Of a stretch of 64,000 nucleotides of DNA, positions 19,783 through 30,339 are shown piece by piece; within the stretch, counting starts at the first letter, position 1; every line of letters starts with the position of its first letter. The stretch spans positions 8,272,518 to 8,336,517 of the forward strand of contig QXEO01000339.1 in assembly GCA_007115705.1 (NCBI GenBank), given 5' to 3'. The notes below the pieces were generated by a model that saw only the letters and a list, made by a program, of their open reading frames with translations, had not been told where the DNA came from and did not search any database. The position numbers were made by a program, and so were the translations under genes. This DNA is from Dactylis glomerata (taxonomy: Eukaryota > Streptophyta > Magnoliopsida > Poales > Poaceae).

Positions 19783-20253
19783 ATGAACGGCCGTTCATGG
19801 GTCGGGAAGAAAGGAAGGACATTGAAGGACAACATCTGCACTGGCGTCAAGCATCATCCGTATGCATATTCAGATATGATCACCGAGCTCAACAGCATCA
19901 CAAGCCTGTTTACCGAGAAGCAGAAGCTCATGGCTGAGTCTACAGGATTCAAGCTCTTCGCCAAGCCACTGCACCCCCTTTTGTTCGATAAGCAATTTCA
20001 GGTTTGGTTGATGCCTAAAGTAGATACTATGGGCAGAACCATTGCTGCAAACGGTGGAAGGAGGTTCATGATTTTTCAGGAGGATGTCTCGGCAGTTTTT
20101 GGAACCCCATCCTCCGGAAAAGAGGTGTATGATGCAACGCTAGACAAGTCACAAGCAATGCGTACAAGGATTTTACTGCTCGCAGAAAGCAACACAAATA
20201 AAACGCATACCTATTTTACCTGTGATTCACGAAACCAAAAAACGCTGACTTAG
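19783..20253 (+). CDS. Fragment resembling the N-terminal region of grass Ulp1/mobile-domain proteins
   Basis: The 156-codon ORF reads SLFTEKQKLMAESTGFKLF, then FQVWLMPKVDTMGR, FQEDVSAVFGTPSSGKEV. This order (TEKQ...GF...WLM.KVD...D...FG.P.GG.EV) is, from memory, the pattern found upstream of Ulp1-type peptidase or plant mobile domains in proteins carried by grass transposons. The peptidase domain itself is absent and the tail after about residue 130 looks like non-coding sequence. It is likely the first exon(s) of a captured gene with the rest lost. It lies inside the Mutator-like element, and no introns can be assigned. Confidence 0.45.
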   Translation: MNGRSWVGKKGRTLKDNICTGVKHHPYAYSDMITELNSITSLFTEKQKLMAESTGFKLFAKPLHPLLFDKQFQVWLMPKVDTMGRTIAANGGRRFMIFQEDVSAVFGTPSSGKEVYDATLDKSQAMRTRILLLAESNTNKTHTYFTCDSRNQKTLT

Positions 20254-20328
20254 AATCCACCAAAACGGGTGGTATACATCTACTATCTTCTTAAAAAGAA
20301 AACAAAACCGGTGTTGAGACATGCGGTC

Positions 20329-20490
20329 TAGCTTTTGAAAACTTTCCAAAACCCCACGTAGGGTCTAGCTTTTGAAAACTTTCCAAAACCCCACGTAGCA
20401 ACTTTTTCAAAGACCGGTATAGCTTTTGAAAACTTTCCAAAACACTACGTAGCAACTTCCCTAGACCGGTGTAGCTTTTGAAAACTTTTC
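20329..20490 (+). repeat. Four direct repeats of TAGCTTTTGAAAACTTTCCA
   Basis: TAGCTTTTGAAAACTTTYC followed by AAAAC...CTACGTAGC-like sequence recurs four times at spacings of about 36-54 bp inside the right part of the Mutator-like element. They may be subterminal repeats. Confidence 0.75.
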
Positions 20491-20710
20491 AACACTATAT
20501 GGAAACTTTCCATGCCACGGGGGTGCATGCATGTACCAAAAACAAAAACGGTGCTCTATTGGTTTGACGGAGACCACTCCCTGCTAACGGTGCCATTCCA
20601 AGACGTGAGCCCGGGGAGCATGTGCTCCCCATCATCTGACGGCTGCGAGTGTATGCACAGCTAGCCACCCGATTAGCAAATCCACGTCGATATTTAAAAC
20701 AGAGGGAGTA

Positions 20711-21739
20711 CTACGCAACATAGTGTACCCTAGATCAAATGAGTAGTGATAAAGGCTATTGTTCTCCATCTCGCTAATCTGTGGATCTTTCTTTAATATG
20801 CATAGGAGTTTTTCATCTCCACCCAAAACAACCTTTTCATTCTTGATAAACATTAGAGCGGGACGAGGGCTAAGTAGGCAAATTAGAATCACCAATGTGC
20901 TAAATATGCAATCTATAATGCTCAATATCGCAGCAAAGTGCATACATAACTAAGAATCATCCACATTTGACATTTTGGACTTGGCAACACAAAACACATG
21001 AAAAAAATCTAGAAGTTGAATCAACTTTGAAAGTTATAGAGAAGTGATTGCCCCTTGGTGAAACATTAAAACTCATTTATATACCATTGTCCACGTACCT
21101 TTTATTATATATGTTTTGGTTAAAATCAACTCCATTCATCCATAACTTCTGCATTCTTCTCAATCATTGTCAACCTTATAGTCGATTTTTCACATGGAGG
21201 AGTGTGTTTCAGAATAGATAAAGCATTTCATTGAAAATTAGTGTGAGGTAACATTTTCTAGCTCTATAAGGCTGATACGCCGTTCTTCTTGAGCCAACTG
21301 AATAAATTCCATATAGAAAAAGACAATAGAACCATTGAGCATGATCAACCAATCTGAAAGGCTTCTTTGAATTATTACCTATGAACAAACACTCTTAGTT
21401 TGTCCATCTTGTTAAAAAAAGAAATAATTTGTGACATAAAAGGAATTATATAGGATACAATGACGAGCTTGCGAGGACGAGAAATTTATTAATAAAGTTT
21501 GGGAGTGTCAGTTAATAAACAAACACATAAAACAGATAAGTTGATAATCTTTATCTTTACCTAATAATAAAATCAGAAGCGTTTCTCTCTTCGTATGCGC
21601 TATAATTCCACCTTTACGTCTTCATATGTCCGGCATTTCTATCCTCCCGGACAGTGCAAATCTTTCGAGTGGATTGAGAGCTACACTCGGGTGCTCGCCC
21701 CAAAATAGGGACAAATGGTAGTGTTTGATCCCCCGCACA
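20711..21739. other. AT-rich stretch without a supported gene
   Basis: Only short ORFs occur. Around 21625-21710 one + strand frame reads YPPGQCKSFEWIESYTRVLAPK-like codons before a stop; this may be an exon of the gene fragment that continues at 21740, but the evidence is thin. Confidence 0.35.
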
Positions 21740-21769
21740 ACAGTTCATCAGACTGCTACTGCTCCCAAC

Positions 21770-21932
21770 TGTTGAAGGGTAGAGGGAGAGAGGTATGGCG
21801 GAATATGATGGATGTTTTATTGAGCCTCGGGGGCGAGTATATATAGACGTACAGGTAGTAGACTTGGAGTAGAAGACAAGTAATATCTCTACCTAATCTA
21901 TCCTTAAACCTAACCGACATATATCTCTAACA
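21770..21932 (-). repeat. 3' LTR of the small LTR element
   Basis: Starts TGTTGAAGGGTAGAGGG and ends ATCTCTAACA on the + strand; identical to 23805-23967. Confidence 0.9.
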
Positions 21933-22060
21933 CCCCCCCGCAGTCGTAGCGGGAGTGTCGTGAACAACATGAACGACGTGGACGGTCAGACTGGAGATAA
22001 ACCGAAGTAGACCCAGAAGGCTGACACCCCCCCGCAGTCGGAGCGGGAGCGTCGTGGTCG
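21933..22060 (-). repeat. Duplicated polypurine-tract module
   Basis: CCCCCCGCAGTCGTAGCGGG just inside the left LTR recurs about 95 bp further in as CCCCCCGCAGTCGGAGCGGG. The inner copy would be an extra polypurine tract on the - strand. Confidence 0.7.
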
Positions 22061-23804
22061 ATGTCGCGGCGCGGATGCTTGGACTGGAGAGGAAGCCGAC
22101 GAGTGCTCAGGCGAGGTGGTAGCCCTTGTGCCGATGTCGAGGAAGCCGAGAGCGGTGGGTGCTGCAACCTTGGTCGAGGTAGCCGTGCTAGGGGTCGCCG
22201 TGGTCGATGTCGTGGCGAGTGCCGATGACGAGGTACACGCAGATGAAGCCGCAGGCGCGTAGGGCGCCGTAGAAGGACGGAGACGCGTCGAGGCAGTCGT
22301 CGGGGAGAGCGATGCCGAAGTCGATGCAGTCCGAGCCGTCGAGGACGAGGTGCGGCCATGGCTGTGCCAGAACCAGGCGCACGTCGGGGACGAAGGCATA
22401 CTCCGGTTGTGCCAAAACTGAGTACGTGAAGACGAACACGGGGACGAGGCGCTGCGACCAAGCTTGCCAGACTCGGGAGCGCGTCGGGGACGAATGCACG
22501 CGCCGGTGTTGCCAGTACCGGGCGTGCGAAGAACGGGACCAGTTGGAACAACTTCACGCCATGTCGGAGAGGAGACTAGCAGAGAAAGCCTCCACGACGG
22601 TTGCGATGCGCAGAGCGGCCAAGAGAGGGTGCCGATGCAGTCCGCGGTTGTCGGAGTAGACGAGCAGGTGTGGTTATGAACAAGGCGATGACGCTGACGA
22701 TGAAGTCGTGCTGGACATAGACGTAGAAGGCGGCGAACCAGCAACGACCAAAAGTGGCCATGCTGGATGCCTAGACAGGCGAAGAGGTAGTCGGCGGGAC
22801 CTGCGACGGCCAGGAGGGCCATGCAGGTTACCTATGGAGATGCGGCGGCGGTACTCGAAGTAGGCGAGGAAGAACCCAGCGGCGCGACGAAGACCATGCG
22901 CGGACGGCGACAACCCACGCCGAGGGAGGTGGCGCGGTTGAAGCCAGCGACGTCCTCGCGAGGTGACGGCGATGACCGCGTGCAGCGGCGTGAGAACCAC
23001 CAGTGACGTACATGCCAGAGAAGGCACGTTGGTAGCCGGCGGCGGGGACCAAAGGCGGCGACGCTACGGCCCGAAGGGGCGACGCAGCGGTAGCCCGATG
23101 CGCAAACGGTGGTAGGTGCGTGCTCGGGGACGTACTTGGCAGAGATGAGCGCCAGATCGGTTGATCAGACCGACGGCGGCGCTGTACGCGCCAAGTCCTA
23201 GACGACGGCACACAGATCGGAACCCGTGGCGTCGTTGTCGGTGAAGTCCCTGGCGATGACGGCGAAGATGGACCGGCGATGGAGACCGCGCAGGCATGGA
23301 GTCGGCAGTGATGTACCGAGGCGTCCCTCGGACGACGCGTCCGACGTTGTCGCGCGGTTGGTGAAGGCGAGCCGACCGGTGCGGAGTTGGCGCCGGCGAG
23401 ACGACCGCGACAGCCTATGGAGGTAGGCGCCGCAGCCGACCGAGGGACCGCGACAGCCGACAAGAGCCGACCGAAGCGGCGATGGCGCCAGCGCGTCGGC
23501 CGCGATAGCCGGCGTATGGGTGGCCGCCGGTGCGAGATCGACGCCGAGGTTGGAGTAGAGGCGCGTGGTGACGGCGGCGGTGGGCGACGCAATCCGATCT
23601 AAGATCGGTAAACCAAAAAGAAAACGCCGGTCAAGCGACCGGCGAGAAAAAGACGTAGGGCAGCCGATCAACCGATCAGCGGACGAACCCTAATACGGGC
23701 GGCGCGGCCCCCGGCGGAGATCATGGAGATCGACCTCCCCGGGGGCGGCGCGGTGCGGAAGCGGGGCGGCGGCTAGGTCAAGGTTCGGCGCCGCTCTGAT
23801 ACCA

Positions 23805-23967
23805 TGTTGAAGGGTAGAGGGAGAGAGGTATGGCGGAATATGATGGATGTTTTATTGAGCCTCGGGGGCGAGTATATATAGACGTACAGGTAGTAGACTT
23901 GGAGTAGAAGACAAGTAATATCTCTACCTAATCTATCCTTAAACCTAACCGACATATATCTCTAACA
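23805..23967 (-). repeat. 5' LTR of the small LTR element
   Basis: Identical 163-bp copy of 21770-21932, bordered inside by the primer-binding site at 23793-23804 and outside by CCAAC. Confidence 0.9.
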
Positions 23968-24068
23968 CCAACAACCAAGAACTTAGCGTGCACCAATCTT
24001 CTAGTGCCCCTGATGAACATGAAGACCACGCTACTTGGCAGTACTCCTCTTCCCTGATGGTGCCATGA

Positions 24069-24801
24069 AGCAGGAAAGGAGTCCCCTGTGAAAGCCATCG
24101 GCCAATTTGACTAGTCAGGTCTGGCTGTAATATGTGACGTGACGTAGTTTGGTCTGTATTTGAGTTAGATTTTCCTGTGTGTCCACGCCCCTCCTGCCAG
24201 GCTAATGAATTTGTATCCCTGTAACCCTGCCGATGTATGCAAACTAGTCTAGTTAACTGCAGATTAGGATTAGTCATCTTATGTAAGCACTTTTGTTATT
24301 TATGCAACTTTGTGTATGTAGCCTTCGTGCTGATAATCGCACCATATTTAGCCATGGTGTGTGACATTGAGATGTGCAAAACTCAGTTATTCGCGTGACC
24401 GGTCAGGTTGACTGGCAATCCAAATAGATGACCACCTGATGGTAATGCAAACTGCCCTCTTCAACTCTCCTCGGTAGAATATAATTTTTTTCAGCTGTGA
24501 GATCTGGAAGACACGTGCGCATTGGTCGCAAGTAAAAATGTGGCCCCCATCGCGTTCCACTCGTCCAGGTATCACTAGTTAGTTCCCACGTCTCCGACCA
24601 CGACTCTTATTCCGTCCAGGGATGTTCTTAACATGGGCCATAGCTACAACCGTACGCGTCAACTAGACTGTATTCCTCAATTAGTTCGGTTTGCACAACA
24701 TTCAATTCTCACATAGAGGGGAATCACGACCCAGGAGGGTCCAGCAATGAAGCAATACTCCGCGGGCGTCCTCTTACAAATTACAATTCTTCGGTCTAGT
24801 T
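24069..24801. other. Stretch without a supported gene
   Basis: This could be the 3' UTR of the exon-like fragment ending at 24068. No ORF, terminal repeat or RNA gene could be supported. Confidence 0.35.
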
Positions 24802-25391
24802 AAATCTAAGATGAACAAGATTGTTTGGCGGGCTTGGGCTCCACTAAAAGTCAAGAGCCACGTGTGGCTCTCCTTACAAAATAGGCCTATGGACGGCGGA
24901 CCGGTTGAGGAGGCGTGGTTCGAATAAATGTGGGCTTTGCCCCCTTTGCAAACAAACCGAAGAAACTAACAAGCATCTTTTTATCCATTGCCGCTTCACC
25001 GTTAGGATTTGGGATCTTCTGAATGATTGGCTAGGTCTTCATGGTATCATCCAAGGCAATGGGCCGGAGTTATTGGTGGTCTTCCATGGCGGAGGGCGCG
25101 AGTCCTCACCGCAAGGGCTTGGCTTCCCTAACTTTGCTAACCGTGTGGGAGATTTGAAAGGAGAGGAACGCGTGAGTTTTTCGACATAAGCTATAGCCAA
25201 CATTTTTAAACTTAGATAAAATCAAATGTGAAGCTAGATTGTGGGTTTTAGCCGGGACAAAGAGGTTGGAAGATTTGATGCCGGGAGAGTAGGTTTGTAA
25301 TATCAAATCCTTTACTTTCTTGTAAAATCCTTCTTAATGAATGAATTAATGAATTGGGGCAAAGCTTTTGCCCCCGTTTCAAAAAAAAAGA
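24802..25391 (+). pseudogene. 5'-truncated LINE: zinc-binding RT C-terminus and 3' tail
   Basis: The + strand reads KIVWRAWAPLKVKSHVWLSL, shifts frame once, then reads CGLCPLCKQTEETNKHLFIH and RIWDLLNDWLGL, the Cys/His-containing C-terminal domain (zf-RVT type) of plant LINE reverse transcriptases. The 3' end is GGGGCAAAGCTTTTGCCCC followed by TTTCAAAAAAAAA, a usual LINE tail. At least one frameshift is present. Confidence 0.7.
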
Positions 25392-25476
25392 TAACGGGAT
25401 CATTTGGTCCTGGATCCTTAAACTCCAACCCCGCTATGTTAGCTGTAATTTGGACTATAATGCGTGAAATTGCAAG

Positions 25477-25650
25477 TGTAAAACAACTAGGAACTTGTAG
25501 TAGTTGTGTTGTAACCGGTTTGGTAGAATATAAACCAGACTTGTAGTACAAGATGTAATCTCCTTGTAATTGTAAAACCATCAGGTCTTTGACCGATATA
25601 TTAACATGGAACCGCGGCCGAGTTCAAGGCACGCTTAACAGCCCTTTTCA
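25477..25650 (+). repeat. 5' LTR of the Copia element
   Basis: 174 bp, from TGTAAAACAACTAGG to CCCTTTTCA. Over the 141 or so bases shared with the 3' LTR only one substitution is seen. Confidence 0.85.
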
Positions 25651-25652
25651 TA

Positions 25653-25664
25653 TGGTATCAAAGC
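25653..25664 (+). other. Primer-binding site of the Copia element
   Basis: TGGTATCAAAGC, complementary to the initiator-Met tRNA 3' end with one change from the usual TGGTATCAGAGC, two bases after the LTR. Confidence 0.85.
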
Positions 25665-25711
25665 CTCTTCTTCCTCCAAATCACATCTAATCTCAAAACC
25701 CTAGATCATCG

Positions 25712-26575
25712 ATGGCAACCCCTAGTTCTTCGACATCGTTAGAGACGGTCGCCGTGAGTCCGTTTGGCACAACCGTTCAAGAGAAGCTCACAAGCAACAA
25801 CTTCCTGGTATGGAAGGCGGTGCTTTTTCCTGCAGTCCGTGGTGCCCGTATGTTTGGGTATCTCGACGGATCAATCAAGGCCCCGGCGGAGAAGATCATC
25901 ACCGAGACTGAGGTAGATGGCAAGAAGGTGCAGATTGAAGAAGACAATCCTCCATATGCAACATGGATCGAGAAGGATCAACACGTTCTCTTCTATCTCC
26001 TTGGAACTCTCTCGCGTGAAGTTTTGGTGTAGGTCACCGATCATCAAACCGTCCATGCAGCCTGGACAGCAATTCAGACTATGCGTGCGTTGCAATCTCG
26101 GGCGCGTGTTATGTACCTTTGCCGCACTCTCGATGATTTGAAGAAGAGAGATATGACAGCGGTTACCTACTTCAACAAACTGAAGGCGCTGACAGATGAG
26201 TTAGCTTTGGCCGGGAAGAAATTGGATGAGGACGACATCATCAATGTTGTTCTCGATGGACTGGATTCAGATTACAATGCTCTAGTTGAGGCGGTCTCTG
26301 GCCGCATAGATCAAGGGATCACCCTCAGTGAAGTCTACTTGATGCTCCTAACAGCAGAAGCCCGTCTTGTGGCTCAACACGCTGAAAGCGGTAGCAGTGG
26401 TGGCGGTGATTTTTCCGTCAACTTGGCCTCCAGGAACGGCTACAATGGTGGTGGTCATTACAATGGAGGGAATCATGGAGGTAGCTCACGCGGCAATGAT
26501 GGCCGTGGCTATGATCAAGGGCGCTATGATGGGTGTCATGATGGATGCACAAATCAAGGGGGCAGTGGCTATTAA
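25712..26575 (+). pseudogene. gag: Copia gag, N-terminal part, cut by element A
   Basis: Starting at MATPSSSTSLETVAVSPFG, the frame encodes a Copia-type Gag (NFLVWKAVLFPAVRGARMFGYLDG; later MTAVTYFNKLKALTDELALAGK), the capsid protein that binds the element RNA. An amber at 26030-26032 interrupts an otherwise continuous frame. A Gly/Asn/His-rich stretch follows, ending at TAA (26573-26575). That TAA lies in the left copy of the TSD of element A; the right copy has CAA, so this stop arose after insertion. Gag continues at 42574. Confidence 0.8.
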
Positions 26576-26577
26576 GG
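26573..26577. repeat. Left TSD of element A (TAAGG)
   Basis: TAAGG here corresponds to CAAGG at 42574-42578, one C-to-T change apart; both lie in the Copia gag frame. Confidence 0.8.
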
Positions 26578-27933
26578 TGATGGTGCGGTGTTGATGATGT
26601 AAATAACCGACCAGTTGGGAACCCCAAAAGAAGGTATGATGAGCATAGCAGCAAGTCTTCCCTCAGTTATGAAACCAAGGTAATCAATCCAGTAGGAGAA
26701 AGCCAAACTTAAGAAGGTGATGCTTGCTAGCTTAGTGACACTCCAACGGCGCCAGACAACTTGTTGGTGTGTCTTCACCTAGCAGCAAGGCGAAACCTGC
26801 ACACAACACAAACAAATACTTTGTCCCCAACTTAAGATGAGGTTGTCAATCTCACCGGTTTGCTATAAACAAAGGTATGAGCGTATCAAGTGGTAAAAGG
26901 GTAATAGTAAAGCTAGTAAAGTACATAGTGCGAGTAAAGTAAAACGGTAATAGCAATGTAAAGGAAATTGGACCAGGGTCCACAGTGCACTAGTGGTGTC
27001 TCTCCATAAGATAAATAAAGCATGTTGGGTAAACAAATTACAGTTGGGCAATTGATAGAATAAAGATAACGTACATACATCATGAGGATCACTATGAGGC
27101 TTACTCTAGGCATTACGAAAAAATACATAGACCGTAATCCAACTGCATCTATGACTAAAAATCCACTCGCGTGGATATCATCCGAATACCCCTTGAGTAT
27201 TAAGTTGCGAACAACAGATAATTGCATTAAGCAAAGTGCGTAATGTAAACAAAGCAAATGTTCTTAGACACAAGAATGTTGTTTTCTCCCTAGTGGCAAC
27301 AGCACCTCTACAACCTTAGAGGTTTTTGTCACTCCCCCAGATTAAATAGAGGCATGAACCCAACTATCGAGCATAAATACCCCCTCTTGGAGTCACTAGT
27401 ATCTACTCGGCCAAGATAGCTACTAACAACAGAGTGCATGCAAGATCATAAACAATATAGAGATAACATAAGATAATATTCAGCACATCAACTTGACATA
27501 GTACCAATACTCATCGGATCCCAACAAACACAACATGTATGATTACATAAAGATGATCTTGATCATGTAGGGCAGCTCATAAGATCTAAATATTAAGCAC
27601 ATGGTGGAAAAGACAACCATCTAGCTACTGCTATGTACCCGTAGTCCAGGGTAGACTACTCACACATCACTCCGGAGGCGACCATGGTGGTGTAGAAGGC
27701 CTCCGGCAGGGTGCCGGAAAGAGCTCCTGGATCCTCCCGATCTCGATTCGATGACGGCGGTGGCTTGCAGTATGTTTCTGGAAAAAGCGATCCGTCCCTT
27801 AGGTTTTTCCCGTCAAGGGGACTTTATAGGCGAAGGGGCGTCGTTAGGAGGTGGACCAGGTGGGCTCACCATGGGTGAGCGCGGCCAGGGGCTGGGCCGC
27901 ACCCCTCTGTGGTGTGGCCAGCCTCTGCCCCCC
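26578..27933 (-). repeat. 3' LTR of element A, distal piece
   Basis: Homologous to 40945 to about 42300. It is cut at the CCCCC target of solo LTR B and continues at 36599-36862. An extra primer-binding-like word occurs at 26745-26756. Confidence 0.85.
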
Positions 27934-28499
27934 TGATACGTCTCAAACGTATCTATAATTTTTGATGCTCCATGCTTGTTCTTACACCATTTGCTTAGTG
28001 TTTTGTTACACTTCGTGGCGTTTTTATGCATTTTCCGGAACTAACCTACTAACAAGATGCCACAGTGCCAGTCCCTATTTTCTGCTGTTTTTATGTTTTA
28101 GAAAAGATACACATAAAATATTCTCGGAATTGGACGAAACAAAAGCCGAACCTCCGAATATTTACCGAAGCTTCCAGAAGTCCGAAGAGGAGACGGAGGG
28201 GGGCCATGGGCCGGCCACACCATAGGGCGGCGCGGCCAGCCCCTGGCCCGCGCCCCCTATGGGTGAGGCCGCCTTGGTCCACCTCTGATGCTGCCCCTTC
28301 GCCAATAAAGACCCCCCGACGGGAAAAACCTAAAGACCCGATCAATTTTCCAGAAACACATCGTGATCCGCCGCTGTCGTCGACCCGAGATCGGGAGCGT
28401 CCAGAAGGTCTTCCCGGCACCCTGCCAGAGAGGGGAATCGCTACCGGAGGTCTTCTTCATCGCCATGCTTGTCTCCGGTGCGATGAGTGAGTAGTCTAT

Positions 28500-30151
28500 T
28501 GATACATCTCCAATGTATCTATAATTTGTTATGCTCCATGCTTGTTTTTACACCATTTGCCTAATGTTTCGTTACACTTCATGACACTTTTATGCATTTT
28601 CCGGAACTAACCTACTAACAAGTCGCCACAGAGCCAGTTTCCTGTTTTCTGCTATTTTTGTGTTTCAGAAAAGCTACATAGGAAATATTCTCGGAATTGG
28701 ACGAAACAAGTTCCTGAAGTCTTATTTTTCCCGGAAGCTTCCAAAGATCCGAAGAGGAGACGGAGTGGGGCCACGAGGGCCCCACACACCAGGGCAGCGC
28801 GGCCCAGCCCCTGGCCGCACCCCCTATGTGTGAGGATGCCTCGGTCCACTCCTGACGATGCCCCTTCGCCTATAAAGACCCCCCGACGGGAAAAACCTAA
28901 GTACCCCAATCAATTTTCCAGAAACACATCGCGATCCGCCGCCGTCGTCGATCCGAGATCGGGAGGGTCCAGAAGATCTTCCCGGCACCCTGCCGGAGAG
29001 GGGAATCGCCACCGGAGGTCTTCTTCATCGCCATGCTTGCCTCTAGAGCGATGAGTGAGTAGTCTACCTTGGACTATGGGTCCATAGCAGTAGCTAGATG
29101 GTTGTCCTCTCCACCATGTGCTTCATGTTTAGATCTCATGAGCTCCCCTACATGATTGAGATCACCGTTATGTAATTCTACATGTTGTGTTTGTTGGGAT
29201 CCGATGAATATTGGTGTTATGATTGAGTTGCTATACTGAAATATATCTTATGTTATCTCTATGTTGTTTATGATCTTGCATGCTCTCTGTTGTTAGTAGC
29301 TATCTTGGTCGAGTAGTTGCTAGTGACTCCAAGAGGGAGTATTTATGCTCGATAGTTGGGTTCATGCCTCTATTTAATCTGGGGGAGTGACAGAAACCTC
29401 TAAGGTTGTAGATGTGCTGTTGCCACTAGGGAGAAAACAACATTCATATGCTCGAGGGCATATGCTTTGTTTACATTACACACTTTGCTCAATGCAATTA
29501 TCTGTTGTTCGCAACTTAATACTCATGGGGTGTTCGGATGATATCCCCGTGAGTGGATTATTAGTCATGGATGCAGTTGGATGGCGGTCTATGTATTTTG
29601 TTGTAATGCCCAGAGTAAATCACATAGTGATCTTCTTGACATATCATGTTATCTTTATTCTATCAATTGCCCAACTATAATTTGTTTACCCAGCATGTGT
29701 TATTTATCTTATGGAGAGACACCACTAGTGAATTGTGGACCCCAGTCCTATTTCCATCATATTGCTATCACCTGTTTACTTTACTCGCACTGTTTACTTT
29801 ACTCGCATACTTCTACTATTTTCCAATCGATACGCTCATACCCTTTGTTTCAAGCAAACCGGTGAGATTGACAACCTCATCGTAAGTTGGGAACAAAGTA
29901 CTTGGTTGTGTTGTCTGCAGGTTCCACATTGCTGCTCGCAAAGCAAAGCTTGGACGAGGCACCATATAAATTGTCCGGAGCTGTTGCGAAGCTTGCAAGC
30001 ATCACCTTCAGTCGTATTGGCTTTTTCTTCTTCGAACGATAAACCTTGGTATCTAACTGAGGGAAAAACTTGCTGTTGTGCTCATCATACCTTCCGCTTG
30101 GGGTTCCCAACTGCCTGGCCATAATCATCATTAACTACACGCCAGCCATCA
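28500..30151 (+). repeat. 5' LTR of element C
   Basis: Starts TGATACATCTCC, ends CCAGCCATCA. A TATAAAGACC box at 28871-28880 is the probable LTR promoter. Confidence 0.85.
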
Positions 30152-30339
30152 AGTCTTTTCTGGCGCCGTTGTTGGGAAGGAAAAAGAAGACCTCTGCAAG
30201 GGGAGTTTTTCGCACGCATATCCTTTACTTTGTTTTAAATTTTGCTTTACTTTATTTTTACTTGCATTGTTTTATATCAAAAACACAAAAAAATTAGTTT
30301 ACTTTATAGTTGCTTTTATCTACTTGCTTCTAGTTCATT

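Larger units (their letters stand above)
19025..20689 (+). mobile_element. Mutator-like (Pack-MULE-like) element inserted in the Stowaway MITE
   Basis: ATATTTAAAA at 19015-19024 is repeated at 20690-20699, a 9-10-bp duplication as made by Mutator-like elements, and removing 19025-20689 rejoins the MITE arm cleanly. The inner ends are related but degenerate inverted repeats (GTGTGCATATGC and CTGTGCATACAC, then CCGTTGGAT and CCGTCAGAT, then ACATGC). The element carries a gene fragment and a set of direct repeats but no transposase. Confidence 0.65.
18861..20708 (+). mobile_element. Stowaway (Mariner-type) MITE, split by a Mutator-like element
   Basis: The left arm begins TA|CTCCCTCGGTTCTAAAATAT and the right arm ends TTTAAAACAGAGGGAG|TA. 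Reverse-complementing one gives the other over about 30 bp. TA dinucleotides flank both ends (18859-18860 and 20709-20710). Without the insertion the MITE is 173 bp. A perfect (AT)n tract lies near 18908-18932. Confidence 0.75.
21770..23967 (-). mobile_element. Small non-autonomous LTR retrotransposon (2198 bp) with identical LTRs
   Basis: LTRs at 21770-21932 and 23805-23967 are 163 bp and identical by eye. TSD CCAAC occurs at 21765-21769 and 23968-23972. The primer-binding site GCTCTGATACCA (reverse complement TGGTATCAGAGC, initiator-Met tRNA type) abuts the right LTR, so the element runs on the - strand. A polypurine tract (GCGGGGGGGTG on the - strand) abuts the left LTR. The 1.87-kb interior is GC-rich, has no gag or pol motifs, and must rely on proteins of a Copia-type partner. 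Identical LTRs indicate a very recent insertion. Confidence 0.9.
21740..24068 (+). pseudogene. Exon-like 3' gene fragment interrupted by the small LTR element
   Basis: Joining 21740-21769 to the bases after the right CCAAC copy gives one open frame of about 40 codons (HQTATAPNNQELSVHQSSS, then DEHEDHATWQYSSSLMVP) ending in TGA at 24066-24068. A CAACAG acceptor-like site precedes it. The retrotransposon at 21770-23967 would have landed in this last exon. The family is unknown and coding status is inferred from frame and composition only. Confidence 0.3.

Noticed and set aside
20329..20490. Possible CRISPR-like array
   Set aside because: Repeats are imperfect, spacing is irregular and the context is a plant DNA transposon.
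21910..23671. Overlapping GC-rich ORFs of 150-278 codons in the small LTR element
   Set aside because: Open in several frames at once because of GC richness; Arg/Pro/Ser-rich without Gag, zinc knuckle or enzyme motifs.
28065..28490. 141-codon ORF and similar ones at 33989-34411 and 42026-42442
   Set aside because: All are the same LTR segment of the A/B/C family in different copies.
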